NCBI GenBank assembly: GCA_018715445.1
Contig: DVLP01000355.1
Coordinates: 1 to 6,896 of the forward strand
DNA: 6,896 nt
DNA from: Candidatus Avipropionibacterium avicola
Lineage (GTDB): Bacteria > Actinomycetota > Actinomycetes > Propionibacteriales > Propionibacteriaceae
Direction: 5' to 3'
The notes under the pieces are model-generated. The model had not been told where the DNA came from, did not search any database, and saw nothing but the letters and a program-made list of their open reading frames with translations. The translations under genes were made by a program, and so were the position numbers. Position 1 is the stretch's first letter. Each line of letters opens with the position of its first letter. This document shows positions 1 through 5,693 of the stretch, in pieces.

Positions 1-56
1 CCGTGGAAGGCCGATATCAGCAGGAAGGGCGTCGCCACGTCATCGATCGGGTCCAT
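1..56 (-). CDS. 5' end of a leftward gene, possibly a MarR-type regulator (partial)
   Basis: On the minus strand an ATG at 56-54 opens a frame that runs off the left edge and reads MDPIDDVATPFLLISAFHG. Only 18 complete codons are visible, so no domain can be identified. An in-frame ATG at 98-96 is an alternative start but would put the palindromic operator inside the gene; I see no good ribosome binding site for either. The gene is divergent from the cupin gene, and the shared 81 bp carry palindromes, which is the usual arrangement for an autoregulating MarR/TetR-type repressor. From memory, cupins of this type in actinobacteria often lie next to MarR-like regulators. That the frame is real is moderately likely; the regulator identity is inference. 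Confidence 0.45.
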   Translation of the reverse strand, partial: MDPIDDVATPFLLISAFH

Positions 57-74
57 GACCGCGGAGTCTACCCA

Positions 75-119
75 GTTGTCGACAACCGGGTTGTCCATAT
101 ATGGTCAACCATGTTGTCC
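75..119. promoter_or_regulatory. Palindromic operator-like region between divergent genes
   Basis: A perfect 12-bp palindrome GTTGTCGACAAC lies at 75-86. It is followed by a 22-bp inverted repeat at 89-110, with left arm GGTTGtCCATA and right arm TATGGtCAACC, in which 10 of 11 pairs match. A further half-site GTTGTCC lies at 113-119. The half-site GTTGTC thus recurs at 75, 90 and 113. TATATG at 98-103, 16 bp after TTGTCG (76-81), could be the -10 of the cupin promoter, so a protein bound to the 22-bp repeat would cover it. Palindromes of this size between divergent genes are typical of MarR/TetR dimer sites. Operator function and the bound protein are inferred. Confidence 0.6.
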
Positions 120-137
120 AATTCGAGAGGAACCAGG

Positions 138-512
138 ATGCCCCACCTCACCACCGCCACGACCCGCCGCTTCGACATGCACGACGTCACCTTCACCTCG
201 TACGCCTCGAGCGCCACCGGCGCGACCCGACTGGCGGCGTGGCGGGTCGACGTACCCCCGGGCACGCCCGGTCAGGTCCACGCCATGTCCCAGGAGGAGT
301 GCCTGACGGTGCTCACCGGTTCCCTCGACGTGGAGATCGACGACGAGGCCTTCACCGCCCGGGCCGGTGATGCCGTCCTGGTGCCCGCCGGCGCCGCCTT
401 CCGGGTCAGCAACCGGACGGACGAACCGGCAGCAGCTTGGGTCACCACCCTGCTCGGGATGACCGCCACCATGGCCGACGGCGCTCCGGTCACCCCACCG
501 TGGGCGCAGTGA
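138..512 (+). CDS. Small single-domain cupin protein
   Basis: A 124-residue protein with one cupin beta-barrel and no signal peptide or membrane segment, so probably cytoplasmic. The frame is open further upstream, but ATG 138 is preferred because AGAGG at 126-130 sits just ahead of it and homolog-like sequence begins there (MPHLTTATTRRFDM). Cupin motif 1 covers about residues 42-61: PGTPGQVHAM, then E53/E54 and G61. Motif 2 covers 77-92: GDAVLVPAG, then F88 and N92. Two of the usual metal-binding histidines are replaced: the second His of motif 1 by M50 and the His of motif 2 by F88. H48 and E53/E54 remain. Canonical metal binding is therefore doubtful, and a ligand-binding or sensing role is as likely as catalysis. 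It lies downstream of the 75-119 palindromes and is probably controlled by them. The substrate is unknown. Confidence 0.85.
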   Translation: MPHLTTATTRRFDMHDVTFTSYASSATGATRLAAWRVDVPPGTPGQVHAMSQEECLTVLTGSLDVEIDDEAFTARAGDAVLVPAGAAFRVSNRTDEPAAAWVTTLLGMTATMADGAPVTPPWAQ

Positions 513-513
513 T

Positions 514-555
514 CTGATCGCATCAGCCCTCGAACCGCCCCCTCGACGGAGGCGG
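514..555. repeat. Two small inverted repeats after the cupin gene
   Basis: CTGAT-CGC-ATCAG lies at 514-526, starting 2 bp after the cupin stop. A second hairpin lies at 538-555: CCcCCTC, loop GACG, GAGGcGG, with one C-C mismatch. The second one contains CCCCTCGACGG (539-549), identical to the first 11 bases of the 25-bp repeat found elsewhere in the window, so it may be a decayed copy. Neither is followed by a T-run, so an intrinsic terminator is only a weak possibility. Confidence 0.3.
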
Positions 556-606
556 CCGATCGTGGTGTGATGGTGCGATCCAGAGCAGTCCCCGCCGAGG
601 AGAACC

Positions 607-1470
607 ATGATGCGTCTTGCTCGTCCCGCCATCGTCTGGCGTGCTGCCGTCTGCCTGTTGGCCCTGGTGGTCACCGGTCTGACCGCGGCCACCAGTGCCC
701 ACGCCGCCCCTGATCGTCGCACCGACTCACTGCGCGTGTTGTCCTACAACATCCATCACGGAGCCGGCGTCGACGGCGTCCTCGACCTCGAGCGGATCGC
801 CAGCGACATCGAGGCCAGTGGTGCCGAGGTGATCGGACTGCAGGAGGTCGACAACCACTGGGGCGAACGCAGCGACTGGGTCGACCAGGCGGCGTGGCTC
901 GCCGACCGTCTCGGCATGTACCACGTCTTCGGCGCCAACCTCGACCTGCCGCCGGCGGAGGGACAGACCCACCGCCAGCAGTACGGCACCGCGATCCTCA
1001 GCCGCTACCCGATCACCCGCAGCAGCAACCGGCTGCTGACCAGCATCGAGTACCCCGAGCGGCCGACCGAGCAGCGGGGCCTGCTGCACGCCGAGATCGA
1101 CGTCCGCAACTCCAAGATCGACGTCTACTCGACGCACCTGGACCACCAGCGGACCGAGCAGCGACTGCTGCAGGCCCAGGAGGTGCGTTCGGTCATCGAC
1201 ATCCACCGCGGCACCGCGATCCTCACCGGCGACATGAATGCCGACCCGGGCACTGAGGAGATCGACCTGCTCACCAGCGAGCCCTTCGTCGATTCCTTTG
1301 CCGGCAGCGACGGCGACTTCACCTATCCGGCCGAGGCGCCCAAGGCCCGGATCGACTACCTGATCGGCTACGACGTGCTGTCCATCACCGATGCCGAGGT
1401 GTACGACAGCCAGGCCTCGGACCACCGACCGCTCGGCGCCACGGTCACCTTCCGGCGACCGCAGCGCTGA
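607..1470 (+). CDS. Secreted endonuclease/exonuclease/phosphatase (EEP) family hydrolase
   Basis: A 287-residue exported protein of the EEP superfamily, which covers metal-dependent phosphodiesterases and phosphatases such as exonuclease III, DNase I and sphingomyelinase. A signal peptide spans about residues 1-33: basic MMRLARP, a hydrophobic stretch near 13-28, then a likely Ala-X-Ala site at SAHA-AP. The family motifs appear in order: YNIHHG (47-52, metal-associated Asn), GLQEVD with the metal-binding Glu80, STHLDH (175-180), TGDMNA with Asp209 and Asn211, the RIDYLIG segment with Asp250, and SDH (271-273) with the terminal catalytic pair. All key residues are present, so it should be active outside the membrane. 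GAGGAG at 597-602 is 4 nt from ATG 607 and 7 nt from ATG 610, so translation may begin at the second Met. It is a complete single domain. The substrate (nucleic acid, lipid or other phosphodiester) cannot be read from the sequence. It converges on the LCP gene with a 4-bp gap. Confidence 0.9.
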   Translation: MMRLARPAIVWRAAVCLLALVVTGLTAATSAHAAPDRRTDSLRVLSYNIHHGAGVDGVLDLERIASDIEASGAEVIGLQEVDNHWGERSDWVDQAAWLADRLGMYHVFGANLDLPPAEGQTHRQQYGTAILSRYPITRSSNRLLTSIEYPERPTEQRGLLHAEIDVRNSKIDVYSTHLDHQRTEQRLLQAQEVRSVIDIHRGTAILTGDMNADPGTEEIDLLTSEPFVDSFAGSDGDFTYPAEAPKARIDYLIGYDVLSITDAEVYDSQASDHRPLGATVTFRRPQR

Positions 1471-1474
1471 TCCC

Positions 1475-2776
1475 TCACTCGTCCTTGGCGAACTTCTCCA
1501 GGCCTTCGGTGCTGCCGTCGGCGATCGTGGAGAACAGTTCCTTGGCCCCCTCCTCGTCCCAGGAGAGCGCCGCCCCGGCCGGGGTGGAGATGTTGCCGGC
1601 GATCGGCACCGTCAGGTTGAGCCCGTCATCGGAGTTGAGGGCCAGCATGGCCTTGGCCATCGCCGGCATGTCGCCCAGTCCGGTGGTCTCGCCGAGGGTG
1701 AGTGCTCCGGCCACGGCATGGTTCAGCTTCCAGTACCGAACCGGGTTGAGCACCGACTCCGCGGAGGCGGCCTTGGTGGCGACGGCGCCGATCATCTGAC
1801 GCTGTCGCTTGACCCGGCCCAGGTCGCCCTCGGGGTCGGCGTAGCGCATCCGGACGTAGCCGAGGGCGTTCGCGCCGTCGAGCGTCTGGCAGCCGGCCTC
1901 CAGGTCGAGGTGGGAGTTCTTGTCCTCGATGGCATCGGGCAGACACATCTCGATCCCGTCGAGGGCATCGATGATCGAGACGAAGCCGCCGAAGCCGATC
2001 TCGACGTAGTGGTCCATCCGCAGCCCGGTTGCCTGTTCGACGGTCTCGGTGAGCAGCTTGGCGCCACCGAAGGCGTACGCGGCGTTGATCTTGTTCATCC
2101 CGTGCCCGGGGATGGAGACATAGGAGTCGCGCGGCAGCGAGACCAGGGCTGGCTCCCCGTCCGGCGGGACGTACAGGATCATCATCGTGTCGGTGCGCTG
2201 GCCCTCGGCGTCGCCGGTGCCGAGCTTCTTCTTGTCCTTCTTGGACAGACCTTCCCGCGAGTCCGAACCGACCAACAGATAGGTACGCCCCGGCTGATCG
2301 GCGGGACGGCCGCCGGCGGGCTGGTCGTCGACCGATTCGACATTGCTCCAGGCCACCAACGGGACCGCGACCAGGTAGGCCAGGAAGGCCACCACGACCA
2401 GCAGCACCAGGACGCCGAGGGTACGACCCGGCCGGCGGCGACGTCGCCGTCGCTGGCGCTCGGGGCCGGAGCCCCCCGACCCGCCCCGACCGCCACCACC
2501 GGGGTCGGCCGGGGGGCGCGGCGCCGGCACGGGTTGGACCGGGCGGGATGCGTCGGCGGAGCTGCCCGACCTGGCTCCACCGTCACCGGAGCGGCCCGCG
2601 CTGGGTTGGCCCGCGCTGGATTGGCCCGTGCGGGACCCGCCCGAGCGGGGCTGCCGTGCGAGCGCCTCGGCTTCGTCGGGTGAGAAAGCCCGGGTGCGTT
2701 CGACACCGGCCCGCTCAGCGGCGGTCTTGGGGCGTTCTCGCCGGTAGAGCCAGTCGAGATCGTCGTCTCCTGCCAT
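1475..2776 (-). CDS. LytR-CpsA-Psr (LCP) family glycopolymer transferase, single-pass
   Basis: A 433-residue type II membrane protein. LCP enzymes transfer polyprenyl-pyrophosphate-linked glycans (teichoic acid, arabinogalactan, capsule) to peptidoglycan outside the membrane. Residues 1-118 form a long cytoplasmic tail that starts MAGDDDLDWLYRRERP, becomes Gly/Ser/Pro/Arg-rich and ends in a run of arginines (about 109-115). One membrane helix follows at about 119-143. The LCP domain (about 165-390) carries GSDSR (Asp172), RTDTMM (Arg194, Asp196), SLPRD (Arg216), NKINAAYAFGG (Lys229, Asn231) and the arginine-rich YVRMRY with DLGRVKRQRQ (308-327), so the pyrophosphate and metal pocket looks intact. 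Cys278 and Cys296 could form a disulphide. There is no C-terminal LytR_C domain. The frame stays open to 2980, but that extension would translate the 25-bp repeats. ATG 2776 fits a leaderless start, with TACGCT 7 nt upstream. It is divergent from a second LCP gene. Confidence 0.92.
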   Translation of the reverse strand: MAGDDDLDWLYRRERPKTAAERAGVERTRAFSPDEAEALARQPRSGGSRTGQSSAGQPSAGRSGDGGARSGSSADASRPVQPVPAPRPPADPGGGGRGGSGGSGPERQRRRRRRRPGRTLGVLVLLVVVAFLAYLVAVPLVAWSNVESVDDQPAGGRPADQPGRTYLLVGSDSREGLSKKDKKKLGTGDAEGQRTDTMMILYVPPDGEPALVSLPRDSYVSIPGHGMNKINAAYAFGGAKLLTETVEQATGLRMDHYVEIGFGGFVSIIDALDGIEMCLPDAIEDKNSHLDLEAGCQTLDGANALGYVRMRYADPEGDLGRVKRQRQMIGAVATKAASAESVLNPVRYWKLNHAVAGALTLGETTGLGDMPAMAKAMLALNSDDGLNLTVPIAGNISTPAGAALSWDEEGAKELFSTIADGSTEGLEKFAKDE

Positions 2777-2783
2777 GGCGACC

Positions 2784-2789
2784 AGCGTA
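2784..2789 (-). promoter_or_regulatory. Candidate -10 element of a leaderless promoter for the leftward LCP gene
   Basis: On the minus strand TACGCT (a TANNNT-type -10) is followed by 7 nt, GGTCGCC, and then ATG 2776. This spacing would place the transcription start on the A of the start codon. No Shine-Dalgarno sequence precedes that ATG, which agrees with leaderless translation, common in actinobacteria. No convincing -35 is visible. Inference from motif and spacing only. Confidence 0.5.
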
Positions 2790-2837
2790 GCGCCGGGGGT
2801 CGAGCCGGCCGGGAACCCTCGACGGGGGCGGGGCCTA

Positions 2838-2912
2838 CCCCTCGACGGGCTCGGGGGTCGTACCACTCGGCGGGCTCGGGGGTCGTGCCCCTCGACCGGC
2901 TCGGGGGTCGTG
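2838..2912. repeat. Three tandem 25-bp hairpin repeats between the two LCP genes
   Basis: Exact-length units lie at 2838-2862, 2863-2887 and 2888-2912. The plan of each is CCCC-T-CGA, a 5-nt loop, TCG-GGGG(G), then the tail TCGT(A/G). The arms can pair as a 7-bp stem with one bulged T. Units 1 and 3 differ only in the loop (CGGGC and CCGGC) and the last base. Unit 2 has two arm changes, C to A at unit position 3 and A to G at unit position 8, the latter still allowing a G-T wobble. A degenerate fragment precedes them (2816-2836). Read on the minus strand, units encode PEPVEG-like peptides, a phrase common in spurious reading frames of high-GC actinobacteria. The remaining intergenic DNA (2777-3042) shows no gene; CATACT at 2969-2974 is a weak possible -10 for the rightward LCP gene. 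Confidence 0.85.
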
Positions 2913-3029
2913 GGGGTGGGTTGACCGTGTCTCGGCGTGGCGACTGCGGACCCGGCCGCGACGGTGACCATACTTGCCACGGACCGTGATCCTCGGCTTG
3001 GTCACGGCCCTCTTCCCCGACAGCCGACC

Positions 3030-3035
3030 GGAAGG
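3030..3035 (+). promoter_or_regulatory. Ribosome binding site that sets the start of the rightward LCP gene
   Basis: GGAAGG is followed by 7 nt and then TTG at 3043. This is the only well-spaced Shine-Dalgarno sequence near the beginning of the frame. The other candidate starts, TTG 2974, GTG 2986 and GTG 3058, lack one at suitable distance. Confidence 0.55.
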
Positions 3036-3042
3036 CTTCCCC

Positions 3043-4620
3043 TTGCCGTCTGACCGCGTGCCGTCCGAGCGCTCCGAGGCAACGTCCACGGCCAGCCCGT
3101 CCCGTGACCGCACCCGCCGTCGCCTGCCGACCGCGGTGGAGCGCAGCGCCGACCGCGTGAGCCTGCGCCGCGGCGTGACGGGCGTCCTGCTCACCGTGGT
3201 GCTGCCCGGCTCGGTGCAGATCGCCGCCGGCAACAAGTCGGTCGGCCGTACGGCGCTGCGCGTCTGGCTCGGCCTGTGGCTCCTGGCGGCGGTCGCCCTG
3301 GTGATCGGACTGGTCCGTCGCGACGTGCTGGTGAGCCTGGCGGCCAGCGGCTGGTTCCTGGTGATCGTCCAGTACGGCGTGCTGGTGCTGGGGATCGCGA
3401 TGTCGCTGCTGCTGATCGATGCCTGGCGGTTGGGTCGACCCACCGACATGGCGCCGCGGCACCGGCTCGGTTTCGTGCTGCTCACCTTCGTCCTGATCGG
3501 GGCCGTGATGACCGCGTCGGTGGTGGTCTCCCGCACCGTCGCCTCCCATCGTGCCCTGGTCGACCACCTCTTCGCCGGTGGCGGCGACTCCACCACCGAG
3601 ACCGGCCGCTACAACATCCTGCTGCTCGGTGCCGACGCCGGGGACTCCCGGGTCGGGTTGCGCCCGGACTCCATCACGGTGGCCAGCGTCGCGGCCGACA
3701 CCGGCCGTACGGTGCTGTTCAGCCTGCCGCGCAACCTGGAGGACGTCCCGTTCCCCGACGGCAGCCCGATGAAGCAGGAGTTCCCCGACGGGTTCACCTG
3801 TGAGAACCACGAGTGCATGCTGAACGGCATCTACACCTGGGCCTCCGAGCATCCCGAGCTGTATCCCGACGCCGACGATCCGGGCGCCCAGGCCACCAAG
3901 GAGGCGGTGGAGAACCTCCTCGGGCTCAAGATCAACTACTACGCGATGGTCGACCTCAAGGGCTTCGAGTCCCTGATCGACGCGGTCGGTGGGATCCGGA
4001 TGGACATCAATGAGCGGGTGCCGATCGGGGGAGGCACCTCGCCGATCTCGGGCTGGATCGAGCCGGGGGAGAACGTCCACCTCGACGGCTTCCACGCCCT
4101 GTGGTTCGCCCGGTCCCGCGAGGGTGCCAGCGACTACGTACGGATGGAGCGCCAGAAGTGCGTGATGGCGGCGATGCTGCAACAGCTCGACCCGGTGACC
4201 GTGCTCACCAAGTTCAGCGACATCGCCAAGGCCGGTGAGGAGATCGCGGTCACCGACGTGCCCCAGTCGAAGACCGGCGGACTGGTTGAGCTGGCGATGA
4301 AGGCCCGCGACCACAAGATCAGCAGCGTCGCCTTCACCCCTCCGTTGATCTATCCCGGCAGCCCGGACTTCGCCAAGATGCGTGAGGTGGTGGCCAACCG
4401 GATCGCCAAGTCCGAGGCCAAGGACCATCCCAGTGCGACGCCGACACCGGACGGGTCCCCGACACCGACCGAGCCGAGCAGTCCACCGACGTCGGCCAAT
4501 CCACCCAGCTCACCCTCCGACGGGGGAGCGACCAGTGGGGGCATCTCCTCCCCACCCAGCGCCAGTTCCAGTCAGGGCAACGAGTCCGAGGACCTCGACG
4601 AGGTCTGCCGTGCCCGCTGA
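3043..4620 (+). CDS. LCP family protein with multi-pass N-terminal membrane domain
   Basis: About 525 residues from TTG 3043; the frame also opens at TTG 2974. A charged N-terminus is followed by membrane segments near 43-63, 71-90, 94-128 (one or two helices) and 142-164. The first contains LPGSVQ, then GNKSVGR (54-69), resembling the PG-x-GQ-x-G pattern of small multi-pass membrane domains. An extracytoplasmic LCP domain spans about 189-457: GAD (Asp198), RPD (Arg207, Asp209), LPRN (Arg230, Asn231), LNGIY (Asn261), and the arginine cluster FARSREGASDYVRMERQ (Arg357, Asp364, Arg367, Arg370). The core Asp and Arg residues persist, so glycan transfer to peptidoglycan is plausible. Differences from its neighbour are Asn for Asp after LPR, Met259 where Lys is expected, and a Cys253/Cys258 pair. 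The last ~60 residues are a Pro/Ser/Thr-rich tail with TPTP-type repeats. It is divergent from the single-pass LCP gene and followed after 16 bp by a glycosyltransferase, probably in one operon. Confidence 0.88.
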   Translation: MPSDRVPSERSEATSTASPSRDRTRRRLPTAVERSADRVSLRRGVTGVLLTVVLPGSVQIAAGNKSVGRTALRVWLGLWLLAAVALVIGLVRRDVLVSLAASGWFLVIVQYGVLVLGIAMSLLLIDAWRLGRPTDMAPRHRLGFVLLTFVLIGAVMTASVVVSRTVASHRALVDHLFAGGGDSTTETGRYNILLLGADAGDSRVGLRPDSITVASVAADTGRTVLFSLPRNLEDVPFPDGSPMKQEFPDGFTCENHECMLNGIYTWASEHPELYPDADDPGAQATKEAVENLLGLKINYYAMVDLKGFESLIDAVGGIRMDINERVPIGGGTSPISGWIEPGENVHLDGFHALWFARSREGASDYVRMERQKCVMAAMLQQLDPVTVLTKFSDIAKAGEEIAVTDVPQSKTGGLVELAMKARDHKISSVAFTPPLIYPGSPDFAKMREVVANRIAKSEAKDHPSATPTPDGSPTPTEPSSPPTSANPPSSPSDGGATSGGISSPPSASSSQGNESEDLDEVCRAR

Positions 4621-4636
4621 TCGCGGCCATGACACG

Positions 4637-5659
4637 ATGAGCCCCATGTCGCAGGAGAGTGACCGCAGCACCTGGCCCGGGATCAGCGTGGTGATGCCGG
4701 TCGTGAACGAGGAGCCCTATCTCGCCGACGCGGTGGAGCGGATCATCACCCAGGGCTACCCCGGCGACCTGGAACTGATCATCGCGGTCGGACCGAGCCG
4801 GGACCGTACCGCCGAGATCGCCGCCGAGCTCGCCGCCACCCGGCCCGGCGTCGTGGTGGTGGACAACCCGGTCGGCAAGACCCCCCACGGACTGAACCGG
4901 GCCATTGCCCGTGCCCAGCACCCGGTGATCGTGCGGGCCGACGGCCACGGTGAGCTCGGTCCGGACTACCTCACCACCGCCGTCGAGCTGCTCGAGCGGA
5001 CCGGGGCGGTCAACGTCGGCGGCGTGATGGACGCTCGGGGCCGTACGGGGTTCCAGGAGGCGGCCGCGGCCGCGTACACCAGCCGACTCGGGCTGGGCGG
5101 TGGGGCCTTCCACCACGAGGATTCCCCGGAAGGGCCGGCCGAGACCGTCTTCCTCGGCGTCTTCCGTGCCGAGGCGTTGCGCGAGGTGGGCGGCTTCGAC
5201 GAGGACTTCCACCGGGCCCAGGACTGGGAGCTGAACCTGCGGCTGCGCCGGGCCGGCGGCCTGATCTGGTTCTCCCCACGCCTCACGGTGCGCTACTACC
5301 CCCGCTCCAGCCCGGCAGCGCTGGCCCGACAGTTCTACCTGACCGGCAAGTGGCGTCGTGAGGTCATCCGGCGCCATCCCGAGACCGCGAGCCTGCGTTA
5401 CCTCGCCCCACCGGTCGCGGTCATCGGCATCGCCACCGGGACCGCGGTGGGTCTGGCCGGACTGGTCGGGCGGCACTGGACGCGACTGGGGCTGCTCGCC
5501 CCGCTGCTCTACGTCCTGGGGGTGCTGGCCGGATCGACGCTGCCCAAGGGATTGTCGCCGCAGGCCCGCGCCTGGTTGCCGGCGGTGTACGCGATCATGC
5601 ACCTGTGCTGGGGCGCTGGGTTCCTGGTCGGCCTGAGCGACGCGCAGCGGCGGGCCTGA
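4637..5659 (+). CDS. Family 2 glycosyltransferase with C-terminal membrane helices (ExoA-like)
   Basis: A 340-residue inverting glycosyltransferase of the GT-A fold. It transfers a sugar from a nucleotide donor to a lipid-linked or membrane acceptor on the cytoplasmic face. ISVVMPVVNEE (16-26) is the nucleotide-binding first strand, RADGHGEL (100-107) gives the metal motif as Asp-Gly-His, and QDWELNLRLRRAGG (195-208) holds the acidic catalytic-base region. QFYLTGKWRR (232-241) corresponds to the basic motif after it. Hydrophobic segments near 254-276, 284-300 and 313-333 suggest two or three C-terminal helices. This plan recalls the succinoglycan enzyme ExoA. The start is uncertain. ATG 4637 is used here; ATG 4646 has CACGAT 7 nt upstream, and GTG 4610 has GAGG 6 nt upstream and would overlap the LCP gene by 11 bp. 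Next to a GDP-mannose synthesis gene, GDP-mannose is a candidate donor, but the sequence does not prove this. Confidence 0.88.
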   Translation: MSPMSQESDRSTWPGISVVMPVVNEEPYLADAVERIITQGYPGDLELIIAVGPSRDRTAEIAAELAATRPGVVVVDNPVGKTPHGLNRAIARAQHPVIVRADGHGELGPDYLTTAVELLERTGAVNVGGVMDARGRTGFQEAAAAAYTSRLGLGGGAFHHEDSPEGPAETVFLGVFRAEALREVGGFDEDFHRAQDWELNLRLRRAGGLIWFSPRLTVRYYPRSSPAALARQFYLTGKWRREVIRRHPETASLRYLAPPVAVIGIATGTAVGLAGLVGRHWTRLGLLAPLLYVLGVLAGSTLPKGLSPQARAWLPAVYAIMHLCWGAGFLVGLSDAQRRA

Positions 5660-5681
5660 ATCGGTCCGCACCCCCGTCCAC

Positions 5682-5687
5682 TAGGGT
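5682..5687 (+). promoter_or_regulatory. Candidate -10 of a leaderless promoter for the guanylyltransferase gene
   Basis: TAGGGT is followed by 6 nt, CGGGGC, and then GTG 5694, which would place the transcription start at or next to the start codon. The 34-bp gap after the glycosyltransferase is just long enough for an internal promoter. The GGGG in the spacer could act as a weak ribosome binding site, so read-through translation from the upstream operon is also possible. No clear -35 is seen. Confidence 0.5.
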
Positions 5688-5693
5688 CGGGGC

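Noticed and set aside
538..555. Intrinsic terminator of the cupin gene
   Set aside because: The hairpin has a mismatch and no T-run, and it may be a decayed copy of the 25-bp repeat; kept only as a weak inverted repeat.
727..1425. Minus-strand open frame opposite the EEP hydrolase
   Set aside because: Shadow frame rich in Val, Asp and Gly; the plus strand shows every EEP motif in order.
2838..2912. CRISPR array
   Set aside because: The three 25-bp units abut directly with no spacers between them, and no cas genes are in the window.
2777..2980. Upstream extension of the leftward LCP gene to GTG 2980
   Set aside because: The added 68 residues would translate the 25-bp repeats (PEPVEG-type peptide) and low-complexity sequence. 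ATG 2776 begins the conserved-looking DDDLDWLYRRERP and has a leaderless-type -10.
2182..4428. Very long minus-strand open frame (748 codons) across the LCP region
   Set aside because: It is antisense to the multi-pass LCP gene and out of frame with the other one. Its peptide is rich in Arg, Gly, His and Asp without domain signatures, as expected for a shadow frame in high-GC DNA.
4334..5671. Minus-strand open frame of 445 codons opposite the glycosyltransferase
   Set aside because: No recognisable motif, and composition is typical of antisense high-GC frames. The plus-strand frame carries all family 2 glycosyltransferase motifs.
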